Shown in pieces: positions 1 to 9,145 of a stretch of 64,000 bases of DNA; position 1 is the first letter of the stretch; each line of letters starts with the position of its first letter. The DNA is taken from the NCBI RefSeq assembly GCF_900142705.1, contig NZ_FRBV01000013.1, positions 1 through 64,000 of the forward strand, in the 5' to 3' direction. The translations under genes were made by a program, and so were the position numbers. Below the pieces are notes generated by a model. The model saw only the letters and a program-made list of their open reading frames with translations, was not told where the DNA came from and made no database searches. Source of the stretch: Nitrosospira sp. Nsp11. Lineage in GTDB: Bacteria > Pseudomonadota > Gammaproteobacteria > Burkholderiales > Nitrosomonadaceae.

Positions 1-147
1 TGCTTCTCTTCACGTCATGCTCCTTTCCATTTAAGGTCAAAATCATGCCAGAAATTCTACTTTTAAATGGTACGGTTTTGTGGGGTAGGGTCAAATGATC
101 GCGCCGCGTCCGCTTGCATCAAAAACATTTTTCTTTGGAGATTCTGC

Positions 148-360
148 ATGAGCAAGCTTGTTCCCTATATTCGGAACTCGGACGGGACAATTGAGCGCAT
201 CGGAAACGCTATGTACAACACTGAGAGTAAATTAACAGCACCTTATCTGCATGAAGAACCATTGGTCGGTTTTCCGGAGTCCAAGGTCTATTGGGCAAAG
301 AAGCGTGGCCCCAGCCTTGGTGTGGCTCCTTATTACGGCCATCTTAAAACATTATCCTAA
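148..360 (+). CDS. Small hypothetical protein (70 aa)
   Basis: Soluble, charged 70-residue protein with no signal peptide, membrane helix or family I recognise. I start it at ATG 148 because a GGAG lies seven bases upstream; a longer reading from 67 has no such site and adds a low-quality N-terminus. It ends just before a perfect inverted repeat (413-440) that also follows the convergent gene at 451-861, which supports its being a real transcribed unit. Function unknown. Confidence 0.5.
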   Translation: MSKLVPYIRNSDGTIERIGNAMYNTESKLTAPYLHEEPLVGFPESKVYWAKKRGPSLGVAPYYGHLKTLS

Positions 361-412
361 ACGACCATTACTGGGGCACGGCTTTGCGCTGATTTACCGT
401 CTGCAGCGAATC

Positions 413-440
413 GGATGCCGCTACGCTGCTAGCGGCATCC
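413..440. terminator. Perfect 11-bp hairpin between convergent genes
   Basis: GGATGCCGCTA (413-423) pairs perfectly with TAGCGGCATCC (430-440) around a six-base loop. It sits between the ends of two convergent genes (stop at 360 on +, stop at 451 on -), so a bidirectional terminator is the natural reading. There is no clear T-run on either side. Confidence 0.6.
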
Positions 441-450
441 AGAGGATGGT

Positions 451-861
451 TTACTTGAGTTCTTCGATTACGAGCCGGTGGTAGCGGTGTGCAAACTCAA
501 ACGGCACACGGCGGATAACGTTCATGGCGCGATCTGAAGTGACTTTATCCGGCGCATAGATCACAAGAAAGGAACTTCCCTCTTTTGCTGCTTCCAGATG
601 TTTTTCGATGACTTTATCGACGCCACCCAGATGAGGCAGAAAGTTCCCCTGGTCAAGATTTTTGTTTGCAGCTTCCGTTACTTCCCTGCAGGAGAAAAAT
701 GTGCAGTCGTCGGGTTCATACCCTCCCGTCATTAGGTCCTGCTGTACCCGTAGAGCGTCTTCCCTGCTTTGAAATCCGACGACCAGATAGCCGACAGGAT
801 AAAACAGACTGAAACTTGTAGGATATTTCGGTTTCTCACTCGTTCTATTTTCACTTGCCAT
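451..861 (-). CDS. Hypothetical protein, YflT/GSP17M-like
   Basis: A 136-residue cytosolic protein. The segment with VVGFQSREDAL around residues 29-39, followed by an acidic GGYEPDD stretch, resembles the start of the general stress protein 17M (YflT) domain, where a beta strand leads into a helix; I judge this by eye and it is only a weak match. The start is well supported by GAGGAGGTGTT directly upstream of the ATG. The next gene upstream on the same strand encodes a DUF1269 protein, another family often found with stress genes, and the pair could form one unit (98-bp gap). Exact role unknown. Confidence 0.7.
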   Translation of the reverse strand: MASENRTSEKPKYPTSFSLFYPVGYLVVGFQSREDALRVQQDLMTGGYEPDDCTFFSCREVTEAANKNLDQGNFLPHLGGVDKVIEKHLEAAKEGSSFLVIYAPDKVTSDRAMNVIRRVPFEFAHRYHRLVIEELK

Positions 862-959
862 AACACCTCCTCATTGATTGAATTTCTGTTTTATCAAGGT
901 TGATACCACTATTGCGATCGTTTCAATCGCCCAGGATGAACCTGTTCTGAATCTATGCT

Positions 960-1727
960 TTAGGTCGCCTGCTGTTTTGCAAGCTTTTCGGATTCGGCTT
1001 GAATTTCCACGATCCGTTGCTCAATTTTGGTTTTAGTTTCCAGAGTTGCCGCCGCAGCCTGCTTCTGGAGGGCCTTGATCTTCGTGTCTGCTTGCTGTTT
1101 TAACGCTTCCACCTTGGCCTTTTCGCGTTCCAGGGCGGTTTTCAATTTGGCCTCGGCAGTCTTGATCTTGATTTCCAGCCTGGCCTTATGCTCATCCTCG
1201 GCTTGTGCGTACTCCGCCTTGAGCTGAAAAAGCTCGGCATTGCGCGCCTGGATTTCATTTTCAATCAGATCACGTTCAACGTCCAGGCGCCACTGGCGAA
1301 CTACGATTCCGCCTAGTGCTTCCATCCTCAGGTCAAGCCCCAAGGTCCAGAACTCGTCAACCTCGGCGACCAGAGCGCTCTTTCCGGGCGTTAAATTCCG
1401 CGATACCTCATCAACAAACTCCATGCCCACCCCATAATTGAAGGCATCGACCGCGTATCCCAAAAAAGCACCTGCAGCCGCGCCTGCGGCAAGCCCCACT
1501 GGTCCTCCCAACAGACCAATCAAGCTACCCACGACTGTACCTACTGCCGTCCCAAGAGGCGCTTCGCCCGGTTCATCCTTCATAGAGACCTTGCCGTCTG
1601 CACGCTTGGTGATGATGGCCATCCCATGGATCGTAAGCTTTCCTTCATCCTGAAGTTCCCTGAGCGCTTTCCCGCCCTCGTCTGCCTGTGTCTCCGTCGG
1701 AAAGATAACGACAATAAAATTACTCAT
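960..1727 (-). CDS. DUF1269-family protein with glycine zipper and coiled coil
   Basis: 255 residues. Residues 1-50 form the alpha/beta start typical of DUF1269. Residues about 57-95 are a Gly/Ala-rich hydrophobic hairpin (VGSLIGLLGGPVGLAAG) like the glycine zippers of membrane-inserting proteins. Residues about 155-255 are Lys/Glu/Ala/Gln-rich heptad-like sequence, a long predicted coiled coil not present in the short members of the family. The start has CAGGAGA upstream. The protein probably associates with the inner membrane through the zipper and oligomerises through the coiled coil; its biochemical role is not known. Neighbour of a YflT-like gene on the same strand. Confidence 0.8.
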   Translation of the reverse strand: MSNFIVVIFPTETQADEGGKALRELQDEGKLTIHGMAIITKRADGKVSMKDEPGEAPLGTAVGTVVGSLIGLLGGPVGLAAGAAAGAFLGYAVDAFNYGVGMEFVDEVSRNLTPGKSALVAEVDEFWTLGLDLRMEALGGIVVRQWRLDVERDLIENEIQARNAELFQLKAEYAQAEDEHKARLEIKIKTAEAKLKTALEREKAKVEALKQQADTKIKALQKQAAAATLETKTKIEQRIVEIQAESEKLAKQQAT

Positions 1728-2295
1728 GAATGTCTCCTGTCTGCATCAGGGGCCAGCGGACTCAGTTAAAAAACCCTGCTATGCAAGTTGCTCCCAGTCA
1801 ATGTTGTCTTGACTGTGCGCGAGATACTGCTTTCGTTGCAGCCGGATTTTTTCTGGTTCAAGGCCGTTTATAGTGCCATCGGGGTCCTCAGGTCCGTTCG
1901 ATGCCGAACGCAAAACTGTTCTTCTCCGGTGTAGGCGTATACCTTGGAGGATGACCAGCAAGGCTCGCTTGGAAAAAGGGTGCGGGTGGTGGTCTGGTAA
2001 CGTCATTCACAGCAACGCTTAAATGGACATAGGCCCCCAAACTGACAGAAAACAATTGCCGCGCTTCAATTTGAGGCTAGCCCGGATAAAGGTAGTGGCA
2101 AGAGTAGTGAAGCTTAGCTCTCTGCTATGCGCTTCCTTATACTTGTGCACTACCTTATGTGTCTTTCCGCACAGCCACCCACAATTCGCGTTTGTATCCT
2201 CGCTAGCAACCTAGAGTATTCATAGAGATTTCATGTCAATGGCGAACTAAACCCAAGCACGAAGGACTCGATGACAACTGAACTGGGGTGACATC
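1728..2295. other. Intergenic stretch, no supported gene
   Basis: Between the DUF1269 gene and a small membrane peptide gene. A 75-codon reading frame lies on the minus strand (1779-2006), but it has no ribosome binding site and no recognisable domain. Nothing else is supported apart from the promoter that the minus-strand gene must have. Confidence 0.4.
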
Positions 2296-2448
2296 ATGAA
2301 CGAATTGCTTTCAAAGACTTGGCACTCGTTGGCTTGGAATCCGCTGTTTTGGCTGCTTGTCATTTTTGCCGCCTATGCGTTAATTGGTGGCACCGTTTCC
2401 GCTCCCCCGCCTTTCAAAGCAGAAAAGTCGACAGCAACTGGTGGCTGA
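2296..2448 (+). CDS. Small single-pass membrane peptide (50 aa)
   Basis: ATG 2296 to TGA 2448 encodes 50 residues: a short polar N-terminus, one hydrophobic segment (NPLFWLLVIFAAYALIGG, about residues 16-33) and a Pro/Lys-rich tail. A GGGGTGAC stretch lies just upstream as a possible ribosome binding site. An imperfect hairpin follows at 2473-2510. It resembles the many small inner-membrane proteins of proteobacteria; no family is recognised. It could be non-coding, but the hydrophobic pattern, start context and hairpin agree. Confidence 0.45.
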   Translation: MNELLSKTWHSLAWNPLFWLLVIFAAYALIGGTVSAPPPFKAEKSTATGG

Positions 2449-2472
2449 TGCTCGCCTGGTGGGCAAAAAAAT

Positions 2473-2510
2473 GGGGGACAGCATGAGATTCTAACCTCAT
2501 GAGCTGCCCC
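2473..2510 (+). terminator. Imperfect hairpin after small membrane peptide
   Basis: CATGAG (2482-2487) pairs with CTCATG (2496-2501), extended imperfectly by GGGG (2473-2476) against CCCC (2507-2510). There is no T-run, so it is only a possible terminator or processing site. Confidence 0.35.
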
Positions 2511-2641
2511 ATGAAATCTCCTGTTGAGGTTTAAGGCAGGGGTTGCCTGGCACCGGTCCTGCCAACGGCAAGGCCGGATGCTAATAAGTGGCGCACCAAA
2601 AACCGGTGCGTTTGATCACATTACTAGAAGGAGGAAAAGGT

Positions 2642-3064
2642 ATGAATCTCACTAAAATGATTGTAGTCACAATCTGCAGCTTGTCCCTTGCCACTACGGC
2701 CATCGCTGCGGATCCCAAGGCAGACAAGGACCTGGGCCCTACCTCGGAGGAGAGTGAGCTCATTAATCTGGGATGGCAGGTATCGAAACTCAAGGGCGAG
2801 AATGTCTATAACGAGAACAAGGAAAAGGTCGGGGATATCGATGATTTTATCGTGACCAAAGATGGGCATCTGGTTTTTACCATCGTGAACCTTGGCGGCT
2901 TTCTTGGCTACGGTGATTACAAGGTAGCCGTCCCTGCGCACAGGTTCTCACAGATTGTCCCGAAAGCGATTCTTCCAGGCGCAACAAAGGAAAAATTGAG
3001 GCAACTGCCCAGATTCGATTATCGGATCTTGGTAGGAATAGAAAAGGAGCCAGAAAAACGTTAG
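2642..3064 (+). CDS. Exported PRC-barrel domain protein
   Basis: 140 residues with a clear Sec signal peptide (MNLTKMIVVTICSLSLATTAIAA, cleaved near residue 22). The mature part holds one PRC-barrel-like module: LKGENVYNENKEKVGDIDDFIV, then strands LVFTIVNLGGFLGYGDYKVAVPAHRF. PRC barrels bind ligands or partner proteins in several pathways, so the role cannot be narrowed. ATG 2642 is preceded by AAGGAGGAAAAGG, the best ribosome binding site in this region, which decides against the longer frame from 2588. A perfect hairpin follows the stop. A periplasmic location is inferred from the signal peptide and the absence of other membrane segments. Confidence 0.85.
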   Translation: MNLTKMIVVTICSLSLATTAIAADPKADKDLGPTSEESELINLGWQVSKLKGENVYNENKEKVGDIDDFIVTKDGHLVFTIVNLGGFLGYGDYKVAVPAHRFSQIVPKAILPGATKEKLRQLPRFDYRILVGIEKEPEKR

Positions 3065-3075
3065 GCAGAAAACCA

Positions 3076-3101
3076 GCGGGAACACTTACCGGTGTTCCCG
3101 C
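3076..3101 (+). terminator. Perfect 10-bp hairpin after PRC-barrel gene
   Basis: GCGGGAACAC (3076-3085) pairs with GTGTTCCCGC (3092-3101) around six bases, starting 12 bases after the stop codon. There is no T-run, but position and perfection suggest a transcript end. Confidence 0.6.
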
Positions 3102-3518
3102 CTCTGGGGACGATGAGCTGTGAGGGCCTGGTGCACATGGCGCCTCACTCGCAAGTGAGGCGGTATAGGCTCTACCGTGCCATAGCCGAGCGATTCAAGC
3201 CCTTCAATCCGCGCAACCCGCGCGGATATCTAAATGGTACTCACATTTCTTAACGGTGTTTTCCAGTATGAGGAATGGTGGTTGTATCTGGCGTGGACTA
3301 TTTCGATACGTCAGGTGACGCGACAGCACGGTAAGCATTTGCAAACCCGGGCATTTAGACCGGTGAATGATTGGCGGATGAAATAATAGAAAACAGGTAT
3401 TTTCCAGATATACCCAAGACATTACCAACCGGGTACGAGGCAGGACAGGAGATAAAATGCGCCATCCCCAGTCAGATCACTATCTCAACCCCGGTGCGAT
3501 GCTCTTATCGTGTTTTTT
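3102..3518. other. Intergenic stretch with one hairpin
   Basis: No gene is supported. CGCCTCACT (3141-3149) and AGTGAGGCG (3154-3162) form a perfect 9-bp stem with a CGCA loop. A 74-codon minus-strand frame at 3204-3428 has neither a ribosome binding site nor a recognisable domain. The stretch separates the PRC-barrel gene from the convergent recQ. Confidence 0.4.
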
Positions 3519-5327
3519 TCAACTTCGAAGAATCATAAGCAGATCGTCGCCGTAACTCTCCAGTTTTCTTGCGCCGATACCGGGCACTTCGCGCAGTTCA
3601 TTTTCCGTCTTTGGATGCAGGCGCACCAGTTCTGCCAGTGTTGTATCGTGAAACACGACATAAGCGGGAACGCCGTGCATCTTTGCAGCTTCCGTGCGCC
3701 ATGTGCGCAAGCGGGCCCATAGTGCACGAGCCGGGAGGTCAAGCGCGGCGGATTTATCTTCACTCGCCACCTTAGTCTTGGCCGTAGCCTTCTTTCTCTC
3801 TGGCTGCAGGCGCAGACGAACTGTTTGATTTCCAGTCAGTACTGCACGGCTGGCTGCGGCAAGACACAGCGAACCATGACCTTCACTGTCTGCGGTGAGC
3901 AAGCGGAGCGCCGCCAGTTGGCGGAATACTGCTCGCCATGCTTTTTCATCCAATTCCTTGCCAATACCGAAGGTGCTGACCTTGTCGTGAGCCCATTGCC
4001 TCACACGTGCGGTATCGTTGCCGCGCAGCACGTCAATCAGATGCCCGGCGCCAAAGCGCTGACCGGTGCGAAATGCACACGACAGCGCCTTCTGTGCGGC
4101 CACCGTGCCGTCCCACACTTGTGGAGGATCGAGGCAGACATCGCAATTGCCGCATGCGGCATCGGCGGGCGATTCGCCAAAATACTCGAGCAGGCGCACA
4201 CGGCGGCAGGTGGTGGCCTCGCACAGCGCCAGCAGCGCATCGAGCTTGGCTGATGCGGCCCGTTTGAATTGAGCTTCCGCTGGAGAATCCTCTATCATCC
4301 GCCGCTGCTGTACCACGTCGCCCAAGCCATAAGCCATCCATGCGCTGGCGGCTTGACCGTCGCGCCCGGCTCGGCCGGTTTCCTGATAATAGGCTTCCAC
4401 GCTTTTAGGCAGATCGAGATGAGCCACGAAGCGCACGTCCGGCTTGTCTATGCCCATCCCAAATGCGATAGTAGCGACCATTACAATGCCCTCTTCGCGC
4501 AGGAATTCTTCCTGGTTGCGGCTGCGGTCCAGTGCATTCATGCCGGCATGGTACGGAAGGGCGCGTATACCCTTTTCGACCAGCCATGCAGCTGTTTCCT
4601 CGACTTTCCTGCGCGACAGGCAATAGACGATACCGGCATCGCCATTGTGGTCAGCACGGATAAAAGCGATTAGCTGCGTCCTGCCGTTTATTTTATCGAC
4701 GATCTGATAACGAATGTTGGGGCGATCAAAACTCGAAATAAAAATTTTCGCGCCATTGAGGCCAAGCCGCCATATGATTTCCTCGCGCGTCACGCTGTCC
4801 GCAGTGGCTGTCAGGGCCACGCGCGGCACGTTGGGAAATTGCTCATGCAGGATCGAAAGCTTGATGTATTCCGGACGGAAATCATGCCCCCATTGGGACA
4901 CGCAGTGCGCCTCATCGATGGCGAACAGAGAAAGCGGCGTGCGCGCCAGAAGATCGAGAAAGCGCGGGGTCAGCAACCTCTCTGGCGCCACATACACCAG
5001 ATCGTATATGCCCGCGAGTATGCCCCGCTCGACCATGGCCGCTTCCGTCTGTGGCAGAGAGGAATTGAGAAACGCAGCGCGCACTCCAACTTCATGCAGC
5101 GCCGCTACCTGGTTCTGCATAAGCGCAATCAGCGGCGAAACTACTATCGCGACACCCTCGCGCAATAAAGCCGGAATCTGATAGCACAACGATTTTCCAC
5201 CTCCGGTCGGCATCAATACGAGGCAATCCCCGCCTCCGGTAATATGCGTGATTACCTCGGCTTGCTGCCCACGAAAAGCGGGATAGCCGAAGATATCTTT
5301 CAGAAGGGCGAGAGCGCTGGGCGCCAT
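3519..5327 (-). CDS. recQ: ATP-dependent DNA helicase RecQ
   Basis: Superfamily 2 3'-5' DNA helicase used in recombination repair and stalled-fork processing. 602 residues, the normal full length. Walker A MPTGGGKS lies at about 39-46, the DEAH box at 138-141 and the RecQ aromatic-loop motif [10 protein letters not shown] directly after it. The RecQ zinc cluster follows the helicase core (CEATTC then CGNCDVC), then the winged helix. The HRDC domain is at the C-terminus (about 528-600), with [11 protein letters not shown] near the end. It lies 129 bp downstream of pyrC on the same strand. Three direct repeats (5332-5377) sit just before its start codon, where no good ribosome binding site is visible. 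Confidence 0.97.
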   Translation of the reverse strand: MAPSALALLKDIFGYPAFRGQQAEVITHITGGGDCLVLMPTGGGKSLCYQIPALLREGVAIVVSPLIALMQNQVAALHEVGVRAAFLNSSLPQTEAAMVERGILAGIYDLVYVAPERLLTPRFLDLLARTPLSLFAIDEAHCVSQWGHDFRPEYIKLSILHEQFPNVPRVALTATADSVTREEIIWRLGLNGAKIFISSFDRPNIRYQIVDKINGRTQLIAFIRADHNGDAGIVYCLSRRKVEETAAWLVEKGIRALPYHAGMNALDRSRNQEEFLREEGIVMVATIAFGMGIDKPDVRFVAHLDLPKSVEAYYQETGRAGRDGQAASAWMAYGLGDVVQQRRMIEDSPAEAQFKRAASAKLDALLALCEATTCRRVRLLEYFGESPADAACGNCDVCLDPPQVWDGTVAAQKALSCAFRTGQRFGAGHLIDVLRGNDTARVRQWAHDKVSTFGIGKELDEKAWRAVFRQLAALRLLTADSEGHGSLCLAAASRAVLTGNQTVRLRLQPERKKATAKTKVASEDKSAALDLPARALWARLRTWRTEAAKMHGVPAYVVFHDTTLAELVRLHPKTENELREVPGIGARKLESYGDDLLMILRS

Positions 5328-5331
5328 GCTT

Positions 5332-5377
5332 AAGGAAGTTTCAAAATTAAGGGAGTTTCAACTCAAGGGAGTTTCAA
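5332..5377 (-). repeat. Three direct repeats before recQ
   Basis: Three 13-bp copies, AAGGAAGTTTCAA (5332-5344), AAGGGAGTTTCAA (5349-5361) and AAGGGAGTTTCAA (5365-5377), are spaced 17 and 16 bp apart. On the coding strand they read TTGAAACTCCCTT and lie only 4-50 bp from the recQ start. They could be operator sites, repeated -35-like TTGAAA elements or a translation-level signal. Confidence 0.7.
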
Positions 5378-5456
5378 GAATTGCCACGCTTCCGACGACG
5401 ATTTGTAGAAAATCGGGTTGACAACTCGGGCGTGACTACTACGCAAATCCTGCATC

Positions 5457-6491
5457 TTAACCGATCAATCTCCATGCCAGGCTTTCCCCCGCCCGAAGCG
5501 GGATCAATGTTTCGTTTCCAAAACTCAGTTGCGACGGCACGATCCAGCTTTCCTTCTTCAGCGTAATGCTGTCCTTGTTGCGCGGCAGTTTGTAGAAATC
5601 CGCGCCATGGAAGCTGGCGAAGGCTTCCAGTTTGTCCAAAGCGCCCGCCTGTTCGAAGGCTTCTGCATAGAGTTCAATCGCCGCGTGAGCCGTGTAGACT
5701 CCTGCGCAGCCGCAGGTGCTTTCCTTTGCAGACCGGGGATGAGGTGCGCTATCGGTGCCCAGAAAGAATTTTGGGTTACCGCTGATGGCGGCTTCGACCA
5801 ATTTCTGGCGATGGGTTTCGCGTTTTAGTACCGGGAGACAATAGTGGTGCGGCCGGATGCCGCCTTGGAACATGGCATTGCGGTTAAGCAGCATATGATG
5901 GGCGGTAATTGTGGCTGCAATGTGGCCCCATGCGCCTGTAACGAACTCCACCGCCTCTTGGGTGGTGATGTGTTCGAACACGATCCGCAATTGCGGGAAC
6001 CGCTGCGTAAGGGGCATTAATACCCTGTCCAAAAAATATTTTTCCCTGTCGAACACATCCACTGCTGGATCAGTCACCTCTCCATGCACGAGCAGCGGCA
6101 TACCCATCTCTTCCATTGCCGCGAGCGTCCGGTAACATCTGGCAATGTCAGTAACGCCAGCAGCGGAGTTTGTCGTGGCGCCGGCAGGATAATATTTCAC
6201 GCCATGTATTGTACCGTTTCTCCTGCCTTCGGAAATTTCGGAAGGCGCGGTGTTGTCGGTAAGGTAGAGTGTCATCAGTGGTTCAAAGCGCATACCCGGC
6301 GGCAGGGCGGCAAGGATATGCTCGCGGTATGTCAGTGCCATTTCAGCCGTGATTATCGGCGGCTTGAGGTTGGGCATGACAATGGCACGGGCGAAGCGGC
6401 GTGCCGTATCCGGCAGGACCGCCCGCATTTGCTCGCCGTCACGCAAATGAAGGTGACAGTCGTCCGGGCGGGTAAGGGTCAGGGTTTTCAA
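5457..6491 (-). CDS. pyrC: Dihydroorotase
   Basis: Zinc amidohydrolase that interconverts N-carbamoyl-L-aspartate and L-dihydroorotate, third step of pyrimidine synthesis. 344 residues, the length of the short PyrC class (E. coli type). The metal site is intact: HLH at 13-15 followed by RDG, the lysine expected to be carboxylated at about 99 ([10 protein letters not shown]), His 136 (LLVHGE), His 174 (FEHITT) and Asp 247 (GTDSAPH). Cytosolic. It is upstream of recQ on the same strand with a 129-bp gap that contains direct repeats, so co-transcription is possible but not certain. Confidence 0.97.
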   Translation of the reverse strand: MKTLTLTRPDDCHLHLRDGEQMRAVLPDTARRFARAIVMPNLKPPIITAEMALTYREHILAALPPGMRFEPLMTLYLTDNTAPSEISEGRRNGTIHGVKYYPAGATTNSAAGVTDIARCYRTLAAMEEMGMPLLVHGEVTDPAVDVFDREKYFLDRVLMPLTQRFPQLRIVFEHITTQEAVEFVTGAWGHIAATITAHHMLLNRNAMFQGGIRPHHYCLPVLKRETHRQKLVEAAISGNPKFFLGTDSAPHPRSAKESTCGCAGVYTAHAAIELYAEAFEQAGALDKLEAFASFHGADFYKLPRNKDSITLKKESWIVPSQLSFGNETLIPLRAGESLAWRLIG

Positions 6492-6752
6492 GATAACGTG
6501 TGCTAATTATTTCTCTAATCTATCGGACGAGAACCTGCGGTGGATTTCAACATTTCGGTGCCGCCCCGGGTCCCAACCCAAACCAATAATAAATGGCATG
6601 CCGTGGACGACCTTGGATACCGCTCGTGTAAGTTGTACTGCTCGCGCGCCGGATCAGTAGCGGCATTTCCTGACGCGACCGAACCGAGGTCTTGAATTCA
6701 AACGCGTCTTTTATACCGGCGCGAAGGCATAGCGGGAGAACCGTATCTGACT

Positions 6753-6785
6753 GCCGCATCACGGGCTGCTAGCCCGTGATGCGGC
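6753..6785 (-). terminator. 15-bp perfect hairpin spanning a stop codon
   Basis: GCCGCATCACGGGCT (6753-6767) pairs perfectly with AGCCCGTGATGCGGC (6771-6785) around a three-base loop. The right arm holds the last codons of the oxidoreductase gene and its TAG stop (6769-6771) lies at the loop. There is no T-run after the stem on the minus strand. Confidence 0.6.
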
Positions 6786-7947
6786 CCATCAGTGTTTCGC
6801 TGGAGTGCACAGCTTTTTTGGCAATTAGCCGGGTAGCGGCGTCGACCTGTCCCCATGTGTTCCAAAGCAACACGCCGCGCACGAGTCCATCACGTAAATA
6901 ATAAATCACGCCTTTACGAAAAGGCTCCTCCCAATCTTCGACGATATCCATGCGGGAGTCCAGTTCTCCCACCGCTTCATAGCCCAAGTCAAACAGGTCG
7001 GAATAAAAGAAAGGCTGATGATGGTAGGTATCCGATTGCCCTGCCATATTCCGCCCCGCCATTTCACCCATCACATTAGCATTATCCTCATGTTCCACGC
7101 GCATACGCTTATCCAATAACGCGCTGCGGAAGTTCGCTACATCGCCTGCGGCGTAAATGTCCGGATTGCTCGTGCGCAATTGATCGTCCACGACAATGCC
7201 GTTATCTACCGCCAGTCCCGCCTGCGTGGCCAAGTCGGTGTTGGGCGAGATGCCCAGTCCGGCAACGACGCCATCGGCGGAGATATCTATGCCGTTTTCC
7301 GTGGTTACAATTGTTTTGGCGCCTTCAGTTCTCACGGATTTAACCGTTTCAGACGCAAGTACGGTGACGCCTTTCTCCCGGTAGTATGAATTCAGGAATT
7401 CAGCGAGAGGTTGCGCATAAACACGCGCGCCGATGCCGCTTTCCGGGAAAATCATCGTCACCCGCTTGTTGTTCATCGCAAGCGCGGCGGCAATTTCGGA
7501 ACCGATGAAGCCGCCTCCGATAACAACGAAATCTGAACCGTGCTGACTCAACTCCCGCAGCTTAAGGTAGTCATCTGCGGTTCTGTAGTAGATTATGCTC
7601 TCACCAAAACCGGGAAAACTCCGCACCGAGCCGCCCGTGGCGAGCAAAAGTTTTTCGTATGTATAGACGTTTCCGGCATCATCCGTTGCAGTTTTTTTTG
7701 ATGGGTCGACGGCCACCACTTTTTTTGCCAGATGCATCGCAACGTTTAGCCCGTGCGCATTCCGCCAGATTGATTCGTAAGCCGAGCCCTTCCAGAGAGA
7801 CTTTGTCAGGGGTGGACGATCATAAGGCAAATGCCGCTCCTCGCAAATCATCGCGATTGCCCCTTCTTGATCGATCTTGCGAATACCGTGAACAGCAGAA
7901 TCGGCAGTCATTCCACCGCCGACGATAAGGTATTTATGATGTTTCAT
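6769..7947 (-). CDS. FAD-dependent pyridine nucleotide-disulphide oxidoreductase
   Basis: 392 residues with the two-dinucleotide-domain fold of ferredoxin/rubredoxin reductases and AIF-like proteins. The FAD-binding VGGGMTADSA is at about 8-17, the NAD(P)-binding VIGGGFIGSEIAAAL near 142-156, and the second flavin motif YAAGDVANF near 265. The C-terminal part (about 310-392) is the reductase C-terminal domain. It has no CxxC active-site pair, so disulphide reduction is unlikely; it probably passes electrons from NAD(P)H to a ferredoxin-like partner, which is not encoded nearby. I start at ATG 7947 (MKHHKY), preceded by GGGGAAG; a start at 7959 would include that site. Its 3' end is embedded in a 15-bp hairpin. 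Stands alone. Confidence 0.88.
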   Translation of the reverse strand: MKHHKYLIVGGGMTADSAVHGIRKIDQEGAIAMICEERHLPYDRPPLTKSLWKGSAYESIWRNAHGLNVAMHLAKKVVAVDPSKKTATDDAGNVYTYEKLLLATGGSVRSFPGFGESIIYYRTADDYLKLRELSQHGSDFVVIGGGFIGSEIAAALAMNNKRVTMIFPESGIGARVYAQPLAEFLNSYYREKGVTVLASETVKSVRTEGAKTIVTTENGIDISADGVVAGLGISPNTDLATQAGLAVDNGIVVDDQLRTSNPDIYAAGDVANFRSALLDKRMRVEHEDNANVMGEMAGRNMAGQSDTYHHQPFFYSDLFDLGYEAVGELDSRMDIVEDWEEPFRKGVIYYLRDGLVRGVLLWNTWGQVDAATRLIAKKAVHSSETLMGRITG

Positions 7948-8281
7948 AATCTTCCCCATTTATATACGCGCCCAAGCGCAAATTGAGAATTGACCGGATT
8001 ACGATATTTCAAAAAGCTTTTCGTAGTGTTCAAGAAAAAGATCGCTGCCGCATATTGGGGAACTCAATATAGATCGCCTTATCTAATTGTAGATCAGTCT
8101 GAATTCTTTGGTGAATTCCTTTTTTTGGAAGCATGATAGCGCGTCGGATTTATCCGGAACCGGATCGACAACCATCCAGGCGCGGGAAGATTCATCCTCC
8201 TTCAACAAGCTTTTGCCAGTATATAATGCGTTCCTCTAACAAATTCAAAGTTAAGGTTGGGCATGTCCCGTTATTACGACA
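7948..8281. other. Divergent promoter region
   Basis: Separates the leftward oxidoreductase from the rightward membrane protein at 8282. TATAAT at 8222-8227 is a plausible -10 box for the rightward gene; no convincing -35 is seen. A start codon at 8263 opens an eight-codon peptide (MSRYYDNE) whose TGA (8287-8289) overlaps the start of the next gene. A short inverted repeat built on GAATTC lies near 8110-8130. Confidence 0.4.
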
Positions 8282-8938
8282 ATGAATGACACGAAAACTG
8301 ACTCTGAAACGACTGTAATTGAGGTTTGCGTGGTGCGTGCGCGCGAGGTGCTGGAGTCTCAACTCCCGAAAATTAAAGACAAAGGATATGATTTCGCGCC
8401 ACAGTTCAGGCAGATGACGATTCAGCTCTATCTGGTGGGTGTCATGTGGCGCCAGGGTGAGAGTCTCGATTTACCAGTTAATGCTCGCGACCATGCCTTT
8501 GCGGCGCTTGAGTCGATGCTCATCAGCGACGGCTTGAAAAAAAAGGATGCTCAAAAACGAGTTGCATTTCTGAGAAAAATGTCAAGAGCGGAGGGCGGCG
8601 ACGACTCGCTTGCCGTGAGCATGGGCTACCAAGCTATGCCCAACGATGACAGCATCCTGGCAGTTTTTGATGAATATCGAAATGAAACACGCGTTTCCGG
8701 CTCATTGTGGCGACTGTATGAGCGTGGTAAAAAGATCATGGTTATCGGCGGTGCGGTGGCTGCTTTCCTGACGGTTTGGGTCGTAACTATTTTTCTTCCA
8801 AAAACTGAGGGAATTGACGTGCTGGCGGCTGGGCTCGTGGCTGCTGCCTTGGTTGTCCTCCCAACTTTTCTGGTGGGGTTGCTGATTTATCGAATGAAGA
8901 TCAGAAAAGCAGACTCGTCGGGCGCGCGTCAATCTTGA
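8282..8938 (+). CDS. Unknown membrane protein with two C-terminal helices
   Basis: 218 residues. Residues 1-145 are polar and largely helical, with no recognised domain. Residues about 150-171 (VIGGAVAAFLTVWVVTIF) and 179-204 (AAGLVAAALVVLPTFLVGLLIY) are two transmembrane helices, giving a cytosolic head anchored to the inner membrane with a short basic tail. ATG 8282 lies inside the end of an eight-codon leader frame that begins at 8263. No ribosome binding site is strong (AAGGTTGGG lies near the leader start), so translational coupling to the leader is possible. Stands alone between oxidoreductase and folD. Function unknown. Confidence 0.7.
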   Translation: MNDTKTDSETTVIEVCVVRAREVLESQLPKIKDKGYDFAPQFRQMTIQLYLVGVMWRQGESLDLPVNARDHAFAALESMLISDGLKKKDAQKRVAFLRKMSRAEGGDDSLAVSMGYQAMPNDDSILAVFDEYRNETRVSGSLWRLYERGKKIMVIGGAVAAFLTVWVVTIFLPKTEGIDVLAAGLVAAALVVLPTFLVGLLIYRMKIRKADSSGARQS

Positions 8939-9100
8939 TCGTGGAGAACATCGGCATCATGGATGGCGCCGGTTTGCACATGGTCACCTAATAGGATGCC
9001 TGAATATAGCTTTGCCCTCATTCGCCTATCGGCGATCCACCTCCTGTTCCACTGCGGGTCGGCCTGGCGCTTACACGGGCTTATTTACTGCCCCTTGGCG

Positions 9101-9106
9101 TATAAT
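9101..9106 (+). promoter_or_regulatory. Probable -10 box of folD
   Basis: A perfect TATAAT lies 40 bp before the folD ATG in an otherwise gene-free gap. No good -35 hexamer is present at 16-18 bp, so this is a partial promoter call. Confidence 0.4.
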
Positions 9107-9145
9107 TGACCGTCTAATATTCGCTTAAGGCGATCCAAAGAAACG

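Noticed and set aside
1779-2006. 75-codon minus-strand frame
   Set aside because: No ribosome binding site, no domain and an Arg/His-rich composition typical of chance frames.
3204-3428. 74-codon minus-strand frame downstream of recQ
   Set aside because: No start signal and no recognisable fold; the region looks non-coding.
6547-6762. 71-codon minus-strand frame between pyrC and the oxidoreductase
   Set aside because: No ribosome binding site or domain, and its first codons lie in the terminator hairpin.
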